The notes under the pieces: model-generated
The model's input: only the letters and a program-made list of their open reading frames with translations
The model's database searches: none
Told to the model about the DNA's origin: nothing
Source of the DNA: JAGQTE01 sp964648005
Lineage (GTDB): Bacteria > Actinomycetota > Acidimicrobiia > Acidimicrobiales > Acidimicrobilacustridaceae
Length of the DNA: 33,155 bases
NCBI GenBank assembly: GCA_964648005.1
Contig: CAZYKR010000010.1
Span: 1 to 33,155 of the forward strand
Direction of reading: 5' to 3'
Shown: piece by piece, positions 1-7,965 of the stretch
Position numbering within the stretch: position 1 is the first letter of the stretch
Layout: every line of letters starts with the position of its first letter
Made by a program: the position numbers and the translations under genes

Positions 1-2084
1 GGGGCGCCGGTCACCGAGGCGGTGATGGCGCCGGTCATGGTGTTGGCTGCGGCGAGGGGTTGGTCGACGCGGGTCGTGTGGGTGGCGGTGGTGGCGATGG
101 CGGGTGCGGTGGCGAACTGCTTGGCGTTGCCGTTGAAGGTCTGTTGATAGTCGCCGGCGGGGTCGCGGAACAGCACCTTGTAGGTGCCGGCGGGGAGGCC
201 GGTGACGGTCCAGGTGCCGTCGGGTGCGGTCGTGGCGGCGGCGGCGTAGGTGTTGGTGGCGGTGCGGACGCGCACCTCGATCCCGGCGAGGGGTGTGCCG
301 TCGTGGGTGGAGGTGACGTGTCCGGCCAGCACGGCGCTCGACGGTCGTTCGGCGGCGCCGATGTCGCAACCGAGGCCTTGGGGCAGGGCGAGGGCGTTCT
401 GTGCGGTGGCACCGGCGCAACCGGGCGTGGCGGACGGAATGGCGTCGATCAGCGGCGACCCGGCAGCGGGCAGCATCGTGTCGGTGTCGCCGGCGTTGTC
501 GGCCAACGCACCCAACAGCGGGTCACCACCCGAGTTCACGTCCGTGCCGTCACCGAACCCACACGACCCATCCGACGCGAAGTTGTGCCCACCCGACACC
601 GGCACACCCGATTCCCACACGCAGCCGTTCATACCTGGCTCCGTTGCCGCGACCACCGAGCTCGAGATCGACAGCGGTGTCAGGCCCGGCCCGGAGTAGA
701 CCGTCGTTGCGAGTTCGGCCTGGGGTTCGGACGAGATCGGGCCGAGGAACACGCCGGGCAGGTTGCCGGCGATCGTCGACGCCTCGATGGTCACGGGAGT
801 CGTGACCTCATCGAGCTGAATGCCGGCACCGCCGTAGCTGCGGTTTCGGGAGAACGTGGACCGGTCGATGTCGAGGCCCGTGTGCCCCGGAGCGGTGTGC
901 GGCTCCATGCTGAGCCCGCCGCCGGACGAGGCGAGGTTGCCGTCGAACGTGGTCGACGTGATCGACGTAGCGACGCTCGGGCAGCCGCCACCTGCACACG
1001 GCTGGAGATGGAGCCCGCCGCCCAGGAGGCCACCGGAGTTCTCGATGAACGACGAGTCCGAGATCTCGGCCCATCCGACGTGTGCTCCTCCGCCGAGGAA
1101 GGCGCCGTTGTGCACGAAGGACGAATCGGAGATGCGGGCGATGCGTGCGTACAGTCCGCCGCCGTAGGCAGCTGCGTTCCGCTCGACGTCGACGCCGATG
1201 AGGGTGATGTCGTCGCCGGCGATGGCGCCGAACTCGCTCTCGACGTTGCCGATATCCGGATCGGTGCCAGGTCCCGTCGGGATGTTCGTGTCCGGGTCGT
1301 AGTTGTCGGTGACGACAGAGTTGGTGATGGTGAGCGGGCGGCTGAACGCCGAGATCGCCGCCACTTCGCCGTTGCCGCCGTTGCCGGTGATCGAGGAGTT
1401 GGTGATGGTGAAGGCGCCGGTGTCGCCCTCGTCGACGATGGCGGCGCCTTGCTCGGTGTTGGCGATGGTCGAGTCGGTGACGGTGAGGGCGCCCGAACCG
1501 CGGGCGAGGACAGCGGTCGAGTGCTGATCACGCCACATCGAATCGTTGTCGGAGATGGTCGCGCCATCGAGGGTCAACGCCGCCTCCGTGACGACGGCGG
1601 TGGCATCGCCGTTGACCACGGCGCCGGTGAGCGTGACGTCGCTGAGCACGAAGGTCGACACCGGTCCTGGTCGATGGTCGTCGACGTGGGGCTGGTCAAG
1701 GCAGGTTTGGTCGATGGTGGCGCCGTTGCCGTGGATGGTGACCAGGTAGGCCCCGCTGTCGTTGCGCACCAGGTCGAGGTCGCCGGTCGCGTTGGCGGCC
1801 AGGCCGGTGCCTTCGGTGTCGCACAGGCTCAGTGCATAGGTGGCGTTGGTGGCGAGGACGATGGTGGTGTCGTCGTTGGTGGTGTTGGCGATGTCGACGG
1901 CTTCGCGCAGTGACACGAGGCCGTCGCTTCCGTCGATCACGTCGTCGGTGGTGGTGACGGTGATGGAGGTGAGGGCTGCGGCGGGCGGCGCGGCGATCAT
2001 CCCGCCGGTCGTCGTCGCGACCAGGGACAGCGCCACCAGCCCTGGTGCAACAAGAAGTTGCCTGCGTCCGTTCCGCCGTGCCAC
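1..2084 (-). CDS. Secreted right-handed beta-helix surface protein, C-terminus cut by window edge
   Basis: The minus strand is open from a GTG at 2084 to the window edge, about 694 codons without a stop. An AAGG ribosome-binding site lies just upstream. The N-terminus has basic residues, a hydrophobic stretch and an Ala-rich cleavage region, so it is probably exported. The next part, ITVTTTDDVIDGSDGLVSLR, matches the opening of CSLREA / choice-of-anchor Q type parallel beta-helix proteins. It is followed by repeated segments such as ITNSSITGN, ISDSSFVHNGAF and STFSRN, then GCDIGAAE, the usual end of that fold. After it comes a carboxypeptidase-regulatory-like (transthyretin-like) domain (GTPLAGIEVRVRTATN ... 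GLPAGTYKVLF). Family knowledge suggests an extracellular or cell-wall role, perhaps adhesion or glycan binding; no enzyme motif is visible. The opposite strand also carries long ORFs, but those are GC-driven shadows. Confidence 0.85.
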   Translation of the reverse strand, partial: MARRNGRRQLLVAPGLVALSLVATTTGGMIAAPPAAALTSITVTTTDDVIDGSDGLVSLREAVDIANTTNDDTTIVLATNATYALSLCDTEGTGLAANATGDLDLVRNDSGAYLVTIHGNGATIDQTCLDQPHVDDHRPGPVSTFVLSDVTLTGAVVNGDATAVVTEAALTLDGATISDNDSMWRDQHSTAVLARGSGALTVTDSTIANTEQGAAIVDEGDTGAFTITNSSITGNGGNGEVAAISAFSRPLTITNSVVTDNYDPDTNIPTGPGTDPDIGNVESEFGAIAGDDITLIGVDVERNAAAYGGGLYARIARISDSSFVHNGAFLGGGAHVGWAEISDSSFIENSGGLLGGGLHLQPCAGGGCPSVATSITSTTFDGNLASSGGGLSMEPHTAPGHTGLDIDRSTFSRNRSYGGAGIQLDEVTTPVTIEASTIAGNLPGVFLGPISSEPQAELATTVYSGPGLTPLSISSSVVAATEPGMNGCVWESGVPVSGGHNFASDGSCGFGDGTDVNSGGDPLLGALADNAGDTDTMLPAAGSPLIDAIPSATPGCAGATAQNALALPQGLGCDIGAAERPSSAVLAGHVTSTHDGTPLAGIEVRVRTATNTYAAAATTAPDGTWTVTGLPAGTYKVLFRDPAGDYQQTFNGNAKQFATAPAIATTATHTTRVDQPLAAANTMTGAITASVTGA

Positions 2085-2176
2085 GTACCACACCTTCCGA
2101 CAACGTCGCCGTACTGGCAAGGCTAGCGGCGGCCCTTCGGCCATGCCCTGCGGTACTCGGGTGGGCGGAAGGCGCC

Positions 2177-3484
2177 GTGTACGTTGTCCCGCCAGTGGCC
2201 GGTTCTCGAGCAGCAGACGGGCGTGCCGACGGGGTGGCGGACGTCGGCGTCGCCGCGGCATCGGACGCCGCCGACGGGGACGATCCGGCGTCTACCCACC
2301 GCGTCGGGATCGTGGCCTATGCCGCACGTGCGTACCTGGGCGTCGCCGCGGTCCTCTTCACCGTCAACGCCGTGGTGTTCCACCTCTTCGAGCATTTCTC
2401 CGAGGCGGTGCCGAAGGCGGAAGGCTTTCCCGGCTCGTGGTTGCTCGGCGGCTGGGCCTGGTGGGACGCCAACTGGTACCAGCTGATCGCCGACGACGGG
2501 TACTGGTACGTCGAGGGGCAGCAGAGCCCGGTTGCGTTCTTCCCGGCGTACCCGATGGTGATGCGGGCGGTTCATGCCACCGGCCTCGACCTGCGCGTCG
2601 CCGGGTCGCTGATCACATTCGCGTGCGGCTTCGGCGCCGTGCTGCTGTTCGCCTCGTGGGCGCGCGACCGCATCGGCGAGCGTGCGGCCCGCACGGCCGT
2701 GCTCATGCTCGTGCTGTGGCCGTACGCCTGGTACCTGTTCGGTGCCGTCTATGCGGATGCCCTCTACATCTGCGCCACCATCGGCGCCTTCTGGCTGCTC
2801 GAGCGCGACCGGCCGGTGCTGGCCGGGCTCGCCGGCATGGTCGCGACGGCGGCGCGCCCGGTAGGGGTCGCCGTGCTCGTCGGGCTCGTCGTGCTGGTCG
2901 TCGTCCGTCGCGGCGGGCTTCGGCGCCTGATGCCGCGCGACGCGGGTGTGTTGCTGTCGGGGCTCGGCCTCGCGGTGTGGATGGCGTACCTCGGCGCGAG
3001 CTTCGGCGACCCGGTCGCGTTCTCGACCACGCAGTCGTCACCCGGCTGGGACCAGCCGTCGGGACCCAAGACCTGGTTCAAGATCCTGTTCCTCCAGCAC
3101 GTCAAACGCGTGCCGGAGTACCTGGCGATGCTGTGGCCCGACGGCGACGGCTCGCCGGTCGACGGCGTGCGTTTGCAGTACGCCCTGGGACTGATGGTGC
3201 AAGGAACCCTGGTGTTGGCGGCGCTCGTGTTGGTGCCGCTCATCGTCAAGCGGCTCGGCTGGGGGTATGGCGCGTACACGTTCGTCGCGATCATGATCCC
3301 CGTCATCGGAACCAAGGACTTCCAGGGTGCGGGGCGTTACGCCATGGCGGCGTTCCCGGCGTTGGCGGTCGGCGCGCAGCTTCTCGCCGACCGTCCGAAG
3401 CTGCGCGCCGCCTGGCTCGTCGCGACCGGCGGGATGTTGTTGTGGTTCACGGCTGCGTTCGCCCGGGGGTACTACGTCGCGTGA
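2177..3484 (+). CDS. PIG-V-like membrane mannosyltransferase (GT-C fold)
   Basis: A multi-pass membrane protein of about 435 aa. The first loop has WWDANWYQLIADDGYWY and then SPVAFFPAYPMVMR. This is the layout of PIG-V/GT-C mannosyltransferases, where an acidic residue in the first extracytoplasmic loop is catalytic and the donor is a polyprenol-phosphate sugar. About nine or ten hydrophobic helices follow. The GTG at 2177 is chosen because GGAAGG precedes it and the frame upstream overlaps the divergent promoter region; later GTGs are possible. It ends in a GTGA overlap with the GT2 gene, so the two are probably translated together. The neighbouring Dpm1-like enzyme could supply its lipid-linked mannose. 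The acceptor is unknown; the many Ser/Thr-rich exported proteins in the window are candidates only by inference. Confidence 0.8.
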   Translation: MYVVPPVAGSRAADGRADGVADVGVAAASDAADGDDPASTHRVGIVAYAARAYLGVAAVLFTVNAVVFHLFEHFSEAVPKAEGFPGSWLLGGWAWWDANWYQLIADDGYWYVEGQQSPVAFFPAYPMVMRAVHATGLDLRVAGSLITFACGFGAVLLFASWARDRIGERAARTAVLMLVLWPYAWYLFGAVYADALYICATIGAFWLLERDRPVLAGLAGMVATAARPVGVAVLVGLVVLVVVRRGGLRRLMPRDAGVLLSGLGLAVWMAYLGASFGDPVAFSTTQSSPGWDQPSGPKTWFKILFLQHVKRVPEYLAMLWPDGDGSPVDGVRLQYALGLMVQGTLVLAALVLVPLIVKRLGWGYGAYTFVAIMIPVIGTKDFQGAGRYAMAAFPALAVGAQLLADRPKLRAAWLVATGGMLLWFTAAFARGYYVA

Positions 3485-4275
3485 GCACACCGACCTTTCG
3501 TGACCTGAGCTTCGTCGTCCCGGCGTGGAACGAGGAGGAGATGCTCGAGCGCACGGTGCGTGCCATGCGCACGGCGGGCGAGCACTTGGTGGCATCGGGC
3601 TGGCTCGGCGACTTCGAGATGGTGATCGTCGACGACGCGTCGACCGATCGCACGGGCGTGCTGCTTGACGGGCTGGCCGAGGACGACCCGCGGGTGCGCC
3701 CGGTGCACCACGAGCGCAACCGAGGGCTCGGGGGGTCGATCCGCACCGGTTTCGCTGCGGCACGAGGCGAGCTGGTGCTCTACACCGACGCCGACCTGCC
3801 CTTCGATCTCACCGTGGTCGAGCGGGCGGTGCGCCTGCTCGACGAGTACGAGGTGGACATCATCTCGATGTACCGCTTCGACCGCACCGGTGAGGGGCCA
3901 CGCCGCCTCGTGTACTCGTACGTGTACAACTCGATGATCCAGGCCATGCTCGGCCTTCGGGTGCGGGATGTGAATTTCGCCGGCAAGCTGCTGCGCCGGT
4001 GCGTGCTCGACCAGGTCGATCTGCGTTCTGAGGGGTCGTTCATCGACGTCGAGCTCCTGGCGCGGGCACAGCGGCGCGGGTTCGAGCTGTTGCAGTTCGG
4101 CGTCGACTACTTCCCGCGCAGCCGAGGTGTGTCGACGCTGTCGTCGGGGAGCGTCATCGTCGGGATCCTGCGTGAGCTGCAGGCATTGCGCACCGAGCTC
4201 CTGGCGGTCGAGGCACTCCCGCGCGCCGAGGTGGAGGCCTTGCGGGCGTCGCCGACGGGGGGCATGGGTGGCTGA
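3481..4275 (+). CDS. Family 2 glycosyltransferase, polyprenol-phosphate mannose synthase-like
   Basis: A 264-aa cytoplasmic GT-A enzyme. The motifs LSFVVPAWNEEEML, VIVDDASTDRTG, HERNRGLGGSIRTGF and LYTDADLPFD are those of Dpm1-type GT2 enzymes, which move mannose or glucose from a nucleotide sugar to polyprenol phosphate. DADLPFD contains the metal-binding aspartates. FIDVELLARAQRRG fits the C-terminal catalytic part. There are no C-terminal membrane helices, so it is the soluble type. The GTG start overlaps the upstream stop by 4 nt. Its place directly after a GT-C enzyme suggests that it makes that enzyme's lipid-sugar donor. The sugar specificity cannot be read from the sequence. Confidence 0.85.
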   Translation: MSTPTFRDLSFVVPAWNEEEMLERTVRAMRTAGEHLVASGWLGDFEMVIVDDASTDRTGVLLDGLAEDDPRVRPVHHERNRGLGGSIRTGFAAARGELVLYTDADLPFDLTVVERAVRLLDEYEVDIISMYRFDRTGEGPRRLVYSYVYNSMIQAMLGLRVRDVNFAGKLLRRCVLDQVDLRSEGSFIDVELLARAQRRGFELLQFGVDYFPRSRGVSTLSSGSVIVGILRELQALRTELLAVEALPRAEVEALRASPTGGMGG

Positions 4276-5140
4276 GGCCGACGACCGACCGCTGCTGATC
4301 GTGAACGCCGACGACTACGGGCTCACGTCCGGCGTGTCCCGTGCCATCTGTCGGGGGACGACCGACGGGATCATCACGTCGACGTCGCTGCTGGCCGTCG
4401 GTCCCGCCATCGAACAGGCCGTCCCATGGCTCGACGATGTGCCACAGCTCGGGCTCGGCGGACACCTCGCCGTGGTGGGGGAGGATCCGCCGATCCTGTC
4501 GGCCCGCGAGATCCCGACGCTGGTGGACGCGCGCGGCAACTTCGCCATGAGCTGGCGGCAGTTCCTGCCCCGGTGTGCTCGTCGCGCCGTCGACCCCGAC
4601 GACCTGCGTCGGGAGTTCTCGGCGCAGCTCGATCGCCTCGACGACCTGCTGGGCGACCGTCGTCTCGATCACCTCGACACCCATCAGAACGTGCACCTGT
4701 GGCCGATGGTGCGCGACGTCGTGCTCGAGCTCGGCGACGCCCGCGGGGTGCGCGCAGTGCGGGTCACGCGCTCCTCGGCCCGTTCGATCGTCGGGCTGAC
4801 GGTGTCGACGCTGGGCGCTCGCCTGGCGTCCAAGGCCCGCCGGCGGGGGTGGGGCGTACCCGACGCCACCGTCGGTCTCGACGAAGCGGGCTCGATGACG
4901 GCGCCCACCCTCGACGCCTCGCTGCGCAGCTTGGCCGCCGCGGCAGCCGACGGGGCGCGCAGCGCCGAGTTGGCGGCACACCCGGGCTCTCCCGACGATC
5001 CCGACCTCGCCCGCTATGCGTGGGGCTACCACTGGGCCGAAGAGCTCGAGGCGCTGTGCGCGCCGGCGGCGCGCGCCGGCGTCGAACAGGCGGGGTACCG
5101 CCTCGGCCCGTTCGCCGACCTGGCGCAGGTCCATCCATGA
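4268..5140 (+). CDS. YdjC/ChbG-like carbohydrate deacetylase
   Basis: A 290-aa protein of the YdjC/ChbG family, which removes N-acetyl groups from amino-sugar oligosaccharides or polyisoprenyl-linked sugars. LLIVNADDYGLTSGVSRAI carries the N-terminal aspartates of the metal site. GGHL and LDTHQNVHLWP carry histidines, and LAAHPGSPDD is the conserved C-terminal HPG segment. The GTG at 4268 is chosen because it lies just before the first conserved strand and overlaps the GT2 stop by 8 nt. The nearby ATG at 4264 is in the GT2 frame. It overlaps the next gene by ATGA, so the four genes behave as one transcript. A deacetylase with two lipid-sugar glycosyltransferases suggests modification of an envelope glycan or glycolipid. 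Confidence 0.82.
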   Translation: MAEADDRPLLIVNADDYGLTSGVSRAICRGTTDGIITSTSLLAVGPAIEQAVPWLDDVPQLGLGGHLAVVGEDPPILSAREIPTLVDARGNFAMSWRQFLPRCARRAVDPDDLRREFSAQLDRLDDLLGDRRLDHLDTHQNVHLWPMVRDVVLELGDARGVRAVRVTRSSARSIVGLTVSTLGARLASKARRRGWGVPDATVGLDEAGSMTAPTLDASLRSLAAAAADGARSAELAAHPGSPDDPDLARYAWGYHWAEELEALCAPAARAGVEQAGYRLGPFADLAQVHP

Positions 5141-5826
5141 AGCCCGCCCGCAGCCCCGTCGCCCGCGCCGTGGTCGGCGCCTTTGCCGACGCCCCGCTCA
5201 GCGACCGCTTCCACGTCTGGTACCGCTGGGCGTCGTGCCCGTTCGAGGCCATCGAGGCGGCGGTGCCGCGCGCCGGGCGCGTGCTGGAGCTCGGCTGCGG
5301 CCACGGCTTGTGCAGCCTGCACCTGGCCCGGACCAGCCCGCACCGGAAGGTGCTCGGCGTGGACATCGACGCCCACAAGATCCCGATGGCGCGCGCGGCC
5401 GCGGAACGGTTAGCGGCCACGGCGCCGATGCGCCCGCTGGACGTGACCTTCGAGCATCGCTCGGCGGCTGACGGCCCGCCCGACGGTCCCTTCGACGCCG
5501 TCGTCATCGTCGACGTCATCTACCTGATGGACACGGCGACCAAGGAGGCGATCGTGGGCGCCTGTGCCGATCGGTTGGCGCCGGGCGGGACGCTCATCGT
5601 CAAGGAGATGGGTGACCGGCCGGCGTGGAAGCTGGCGCTGACCGGCGCACAGGAGCGGCTCGCCACCGGGATGCTCGGCATCACCGAAGGGGGATCGCCG
5701 GACATCGAGCCGGTCGATCGGCTGGCGCCCGTGCTCGAGGCACGCGGCCTGGTCACCGAGGTGGCGCCGCTCGGCGCCGGCTACCTCTATCCCCACACGA
5801 TGCTCATCGGCCGCGCGCTGCACTGA
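5137..5826 (+). CDS. Class I SAM-dependent methyltransferase
   Basis: A 229-aa Rossmann-fold methyltransferase. VLELGCGHGLCSLHLA is the SAM-binding glycine motif I, VLGVDIDAHKI the acidic strand-2 residue, FDAVVIVDVIYLMD motif IV, and LAPGGTLIVKEM the post-IV strand. It starts at an ATG that overlaps the deacetylase stop (ATGA) and is the last gene of the four-gene cassette. The substrate is unknown; by context it may methylate the product of the sugar enzymes before it. It could also be a general small-molecule methyltransferase, since the sequence has no specificity-defining motif that I recognise. Confidence 0.82.
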   Translation: MKPARSPVARAVVGAFADAPLSDRFHVWYRWASCPFEAIEAAVPRAGRVLELGCGHGLCSLHLARTSPHRKVLGVDIDAHKIPMARAAAERLAATAPMRPLDVTFEHRSAADGPPDGPFDAVVIVDVIYLMDTATKEAIVGACADRLAPGGTLIVKEMGDRPAWKLALTGAQERLATGMLGITEGGSPDIEPVDRLAPVLEARGLVTEVAPLGAGYLYPHTMLIGRALH

Positions 5827-5888
5827 ACGCCGAACTCTGGGCGAAGCGTTACCCAACCCTCACCCGATTCTCAGGTTCGCCCCGCACG

Positions 5889-6296
5889 ATGGCGTGCATG
5901 GAAGCGAAGACCCGGACGTCCCGCACGATCTCCCCGGCGCGACGCAAGGCCCTGTCCGGCCTCGCTGCCGTGACCGTGGTCGGTGCATCGAGCCTCGTCG
6001 GTCTCACCGCCACCCACCTCTCCGCCGGCCACGAGGCAGCGGCAGATGCCGTTGCGACCACCTCCGCCGACGGTGCCGCCACGAGCTCGTCGTCGAACGC
6101 CTCCCCATCGACGACGACGAGCTCGGCGGACGGCGCGACCACGACGTCGTCGGTGCCGAGCCGGTCGAGCTCGTCGAGCGCTACCAGCACCTCGTCGACC
6201 TCGACCAGCGCCGCGTCGTCTACGACGAGCTCCTCTGGGTCGAGCTCCAGGACGCAGTCGCGCACCCAGACCCAAGCACGGACGGGAGCGAGCTGA
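5889..6296 (+). CDS. Small exported Ser/Thr-rich protein, possible flavin carrier
   Basis: A 135-aa protein with a basic N-terminus (EAKTRTSRTISPARRKA), one hydrophobic segment (LSGLAAVTVVGASSLVGLTA) and about 90 residues dominated by Ser, Thr and Ala. It ends SRTQSRTQTQARTGAS. It is likely anchored or exported, with an unfolded extracytoplasmic tail. I recognise no family. The ATG at 5898 is an alternative start and neither has a clear ribosome-binding site. Its stop overlaps the start of the ferric-reductase-like gene by one base (TGATG), so the two are probably coupled. The tail contains SADGATTTS, which resembles the SGATxTS segment that ApbE flavinylates in FMN_bind domains, but with Asp in place of the Ser before Gly. 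A full FMN_bind domain is absent, so a flavin role is only a suggestion. Confidence 0.6.
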   Translation: MACMEAKTRTSRTISPARRKALSGLAAVTVVGASSLVGLTATHLSAGHEAAADAVATTSADGAATSSSSNASPSTTTSSADGATTTSSVPSRSSSSSATSTSSTSTSAASSTTSSSGSSSRTQSRTQTQARTGAS

Positions 6297-7081
6297 TGCC
6301 TGCACAGCTGTGGTGGTACGTCGCCCGCACGACCGGCGTCGTGGCGTGGGCGGCCGCTGCCGCCTCGATCGTGGTCGGTCTGGCCATGTCGACCGGCCTC
6401 GCCGGCGGCGATCGAGCACGCCGCCTCCACAACTGGCTAGCGGGGACGACCGTGGCCATGGTCCTGCTCCACCTGGTGAGTCTGGTGCTCGACGACTACG
6501 TCACGTTCGACGTCGTCGACCTCCTCGTGCCCGGCGCGTCCAGTTGGAACCCGGTCGCCGTGGCGTGGGGGATCGCCGCCATGTACCTGCTCGCTGCGGT
6601 CACCCTCACCTCGCTCGTCCGGTCGCGGCTGTCGCGTCGGGTGTGGCGCGGCATCCACCTGCTCAGCCTGGTGCTCTTCTGGACGGCGTCGGTGCACGCC
6701 GTGACCGCGGGTAGCGACCTCCAGGAGCCGGCGTTGGCCTGGACGGTGATCGGCACGACGGTGCTGCTGACGATGATGGTGCTGTTGCGCATCGCCCAGG
6801 CCGCGGTGCCGGGTGCCCGGGCCCGGCTGGCACGACGCCGGCGGACGGCGCTGGCGCCTCAGGCGTCGCGCACGGCGTCGGCGAGGTCGTCGGTCGCATG
6901 GACCGAGCCGTCGTCACCGACCACGATGGCCGACGCCTCGCGCAACCGGCCGAGTCCGGCCACACCGGAGACGACGAGCATCTTGGCCTCCGCCTCGGCC
7001 CACCACGCGGCGCCGGCGACCACGGTCGCCGACCGCACACCCGACGCGGTGGGTCGTCCGGTCGCCGGATCGATGAGGTGA
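6296..7081 (+). CDS. Ferric-reductase-like transmembrane cytochrome b protein
   Basis: An integral membrane protein of 261 codons. The first 185 residues form about six helices. Helix pairs carry histidines spaced for two b-type hemes: His45 and His59 (HNWLAGTTVAMVLLH) and His121 and His134 (HLLSLVLFWTASVH). This is the pattern of ferric-reductase-like/MsrQ-type domains, which pass electrons across the membrane, often to flavinylated proteins. There is no FAD/NAD module. After about residue 187 the sequence becomes Arg/Ala/Ser-rich and lies antisense to the end of apbE, with a 223-nt overlap (6859-7081). That tail may be translated but is unlikely to fold. The small Ser/Thr-rich gene before it and apbE after it suggest a flavin-linked redox chain. 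Confidence 0.75.
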   Translation: MPAQLWWYVARTTGVVAWAAAAASIVVGLAMSTGLAGGDRARRLHNWLAGTTVAMVLLHLVSLVLDDYVTFDVVDLLVPGASSWNPVAVAWGIAAMYLLAAVTLTSLVRSRLSRRVWRGIHLLSLVLFWTASVHAVTAGSDLQEPALAWTVIGTTVLLTMMVLLRIAQAAVPGARARLARRRRTALAPQASRTASARSSVAWTEPSSPTTMADASRNRPSPATPETTSILASASAHHAAPATTVADRTPDAVGRPVAGSMR

Positions 7082-7815
7082 TGCACCTCTTCGCCTCCCC
7101 GTCGCCAGCGACGCCGCCGGGTGCTCGAGGTGGCGACGCCGCCGTCGCGCACCGAGAGGACAGCCAGGTCGTCGTCGGGCGCGAAGGGATCTTCGACCCC
7201 GAACGTCCACCCGCTCTCGTCCGGTGACGTTCCGGCGACGCGGCAGTCACCGCCGAGGTTGACCAGCACGCCGGCTGCGCCGCGGGCGACGACTTCGTCG
7301 GTGATGAGGTCGGCGGCGAGGCCCTTGCCGATCCCGCCGGGGTCGATGGCGACGCCGGCCGGCAGACGCACGGTCCTCCGGTCCGCGTCGAGCACGACGC
7401 CGGCGAGGCCGGGCACCTCGGTCGGATCGTCAGGCATGGCCGGGTTGTCTCGATCGACGACCTCGTCGAACGTGCGGTCGTAGCCGAGGGCGGCGACGGC
7501 GGCGAGCACCGTCGGGTCGAACGCGCCATCGGTGGCGCGCCACGCCGTGCACGACGCCTCGACGAGCCGGAACACCTCGTCGCTGACGGGCACGTCGACA
7601 TCGGGCCGATCGGCCAAGGCGCCGAGCTCGCTGGGAGCGAAGCGCGTCCACAACGCCTCGAGCGCGGCGACGCGATCAGACGCCCAGATGGCGAGCTCGG
7701 CCTCGGCGCCGACGACCACGATCTGCGCGTCGGTGCCCATGGCACGGAAGTGCAGCTCGTGCGCCACGAGACCGGCGGTGCCGAAGCGGGTCGACGGGGG
7801 AGCGGGCTGGACCAC
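6859..7815 (-). CDS. apbE: FAD:protein FMN transferase (ApbE family)
   Basis: A 318-aa ApbE protein. It shows AMGTDAQIVV near the start, TDGAFDPTVLAAVAALGY, VAIDPGGIGKGLAADL with the conserved Lys, LVNLGGDCRVAG and EEVHHLIDPATGRPTASGV, the usual order of the family. ApbE transfers FMN from FAD to Ser/Thr of target proteins with Mg2+. The GTG at 7815 is chosen because AAGGTGGA precedes it and conserved sequence starts about 20 residues later. No lipobox or signal peptide is evident, so it may be cytoplasmic or have an unrecognised export signal. It converges on the ferric-reductase-like gene and overlaps its 3' end. Its leader contains the hairpins and promoter described separately. No recognised FMN_bind target is in the window. 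Confidence 0.88.
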   Translation of the reverse strand: MVQPAPPSTRFGTAGLVAHELHFRAMGTDAQIVVVGAEAELAIWASDRVAALEALWTRFAPSELGALADRPDVDVPVSDEVFRLVEASCTAWRATDGAFDPTVLAAVAALGYDRTFDEVVDRDNPAMPDDPTEVPGLAGVVLDADRRTVRLPAGVAIDPGGIGKGLAADLITDEVVARGAAGVLVNLGGDCRVAGTSPDESGWTFGVEDPFAPDDDLAVLSVRDGGVATSSTRRRRWRRGGEEVHHLIDPATGRPTASGVRSATVVAGAAWWAEAEAKMLVVSGVAGLGRLREASAIVVGDDGSVHATDDLADAVRDA

Positions 7816-7838
7816 GGCTCCACCTTCGCACTTGGCCG

Positions 7839-7929
7839 AAAACGAGACCACCGCCCCGGGTGTGGGATGGGGCGGTGGTCCACTGGGTGGGTTCCCCGGC
7901 CCAGAAGGGCCGGAGGGTGTTGGTGTGGT
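7839..7929 (-). ncRNA. Candidate small RNA or structured apbE leader
   Basis: Downstream of the promoter at 7936-7965 the minus strand can form two perfect hairpins. The first (7896-7913) is a 7-bp stem, CCGGCCC/GGGCCGG, with a 4-nt loop. The second (7846-7880) has a 12-bp stem, GACCACCGCCCC/GGGGCGGTGGTC, with an 11-nt loop, followed by TCGTTTT. Promoter, hairpins and a terminator-like end give a transcript of about 90 nt. It could be a free small RNA or an attenuator in the apbE 5' leader. No known riboswitch or 6C RNA consensus matched. The structures are seen directly; the function is inferred. Confidence 0.4.
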
Positions 7930-7935
7930 GACAGC

Positions 7936-7965
7936 AGTATGTCCGTGCCATCTGGGTGTTGTCAA
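7936..7965 (-). promoter_or_regulatory. Promoter with TTGACA -35 and CATACT -10
   Basis: On the minus strand, TTGACA (7965-7960) and CATACT (7941-7936) are 18 bp apart. The -35 is a perfect consensus, unlike the other promoters here, which mostly show only a -10. The predicted start is near 7929, about 114 nt before the apbE GTG. Confidence 0.55.

Noticed and set aside
60..1913. Long plus-strand ORF of 617 codons opposite the beta-helix gene
   Set aside because: Its translation is Gly/Arg/Val-rich without any domain, and the minus strand gives a coherent exported beta-helix protein.
7846..7880. 6C RNA motif
   Set aside because: The loop is AUCCCACACCC and lacks the run of six or more C in both loops.
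7676..7950. Small minus-strand ORF starting MARTYCCHHTNTLRPFW, possible cysteine leader peptide
   Set aside because: Its ATG lies upstream of the predicted -10, it has no ribosome-binding site, and it runs on into the apbE gene without a timely stop. A multicopy element or leader role remains possible.
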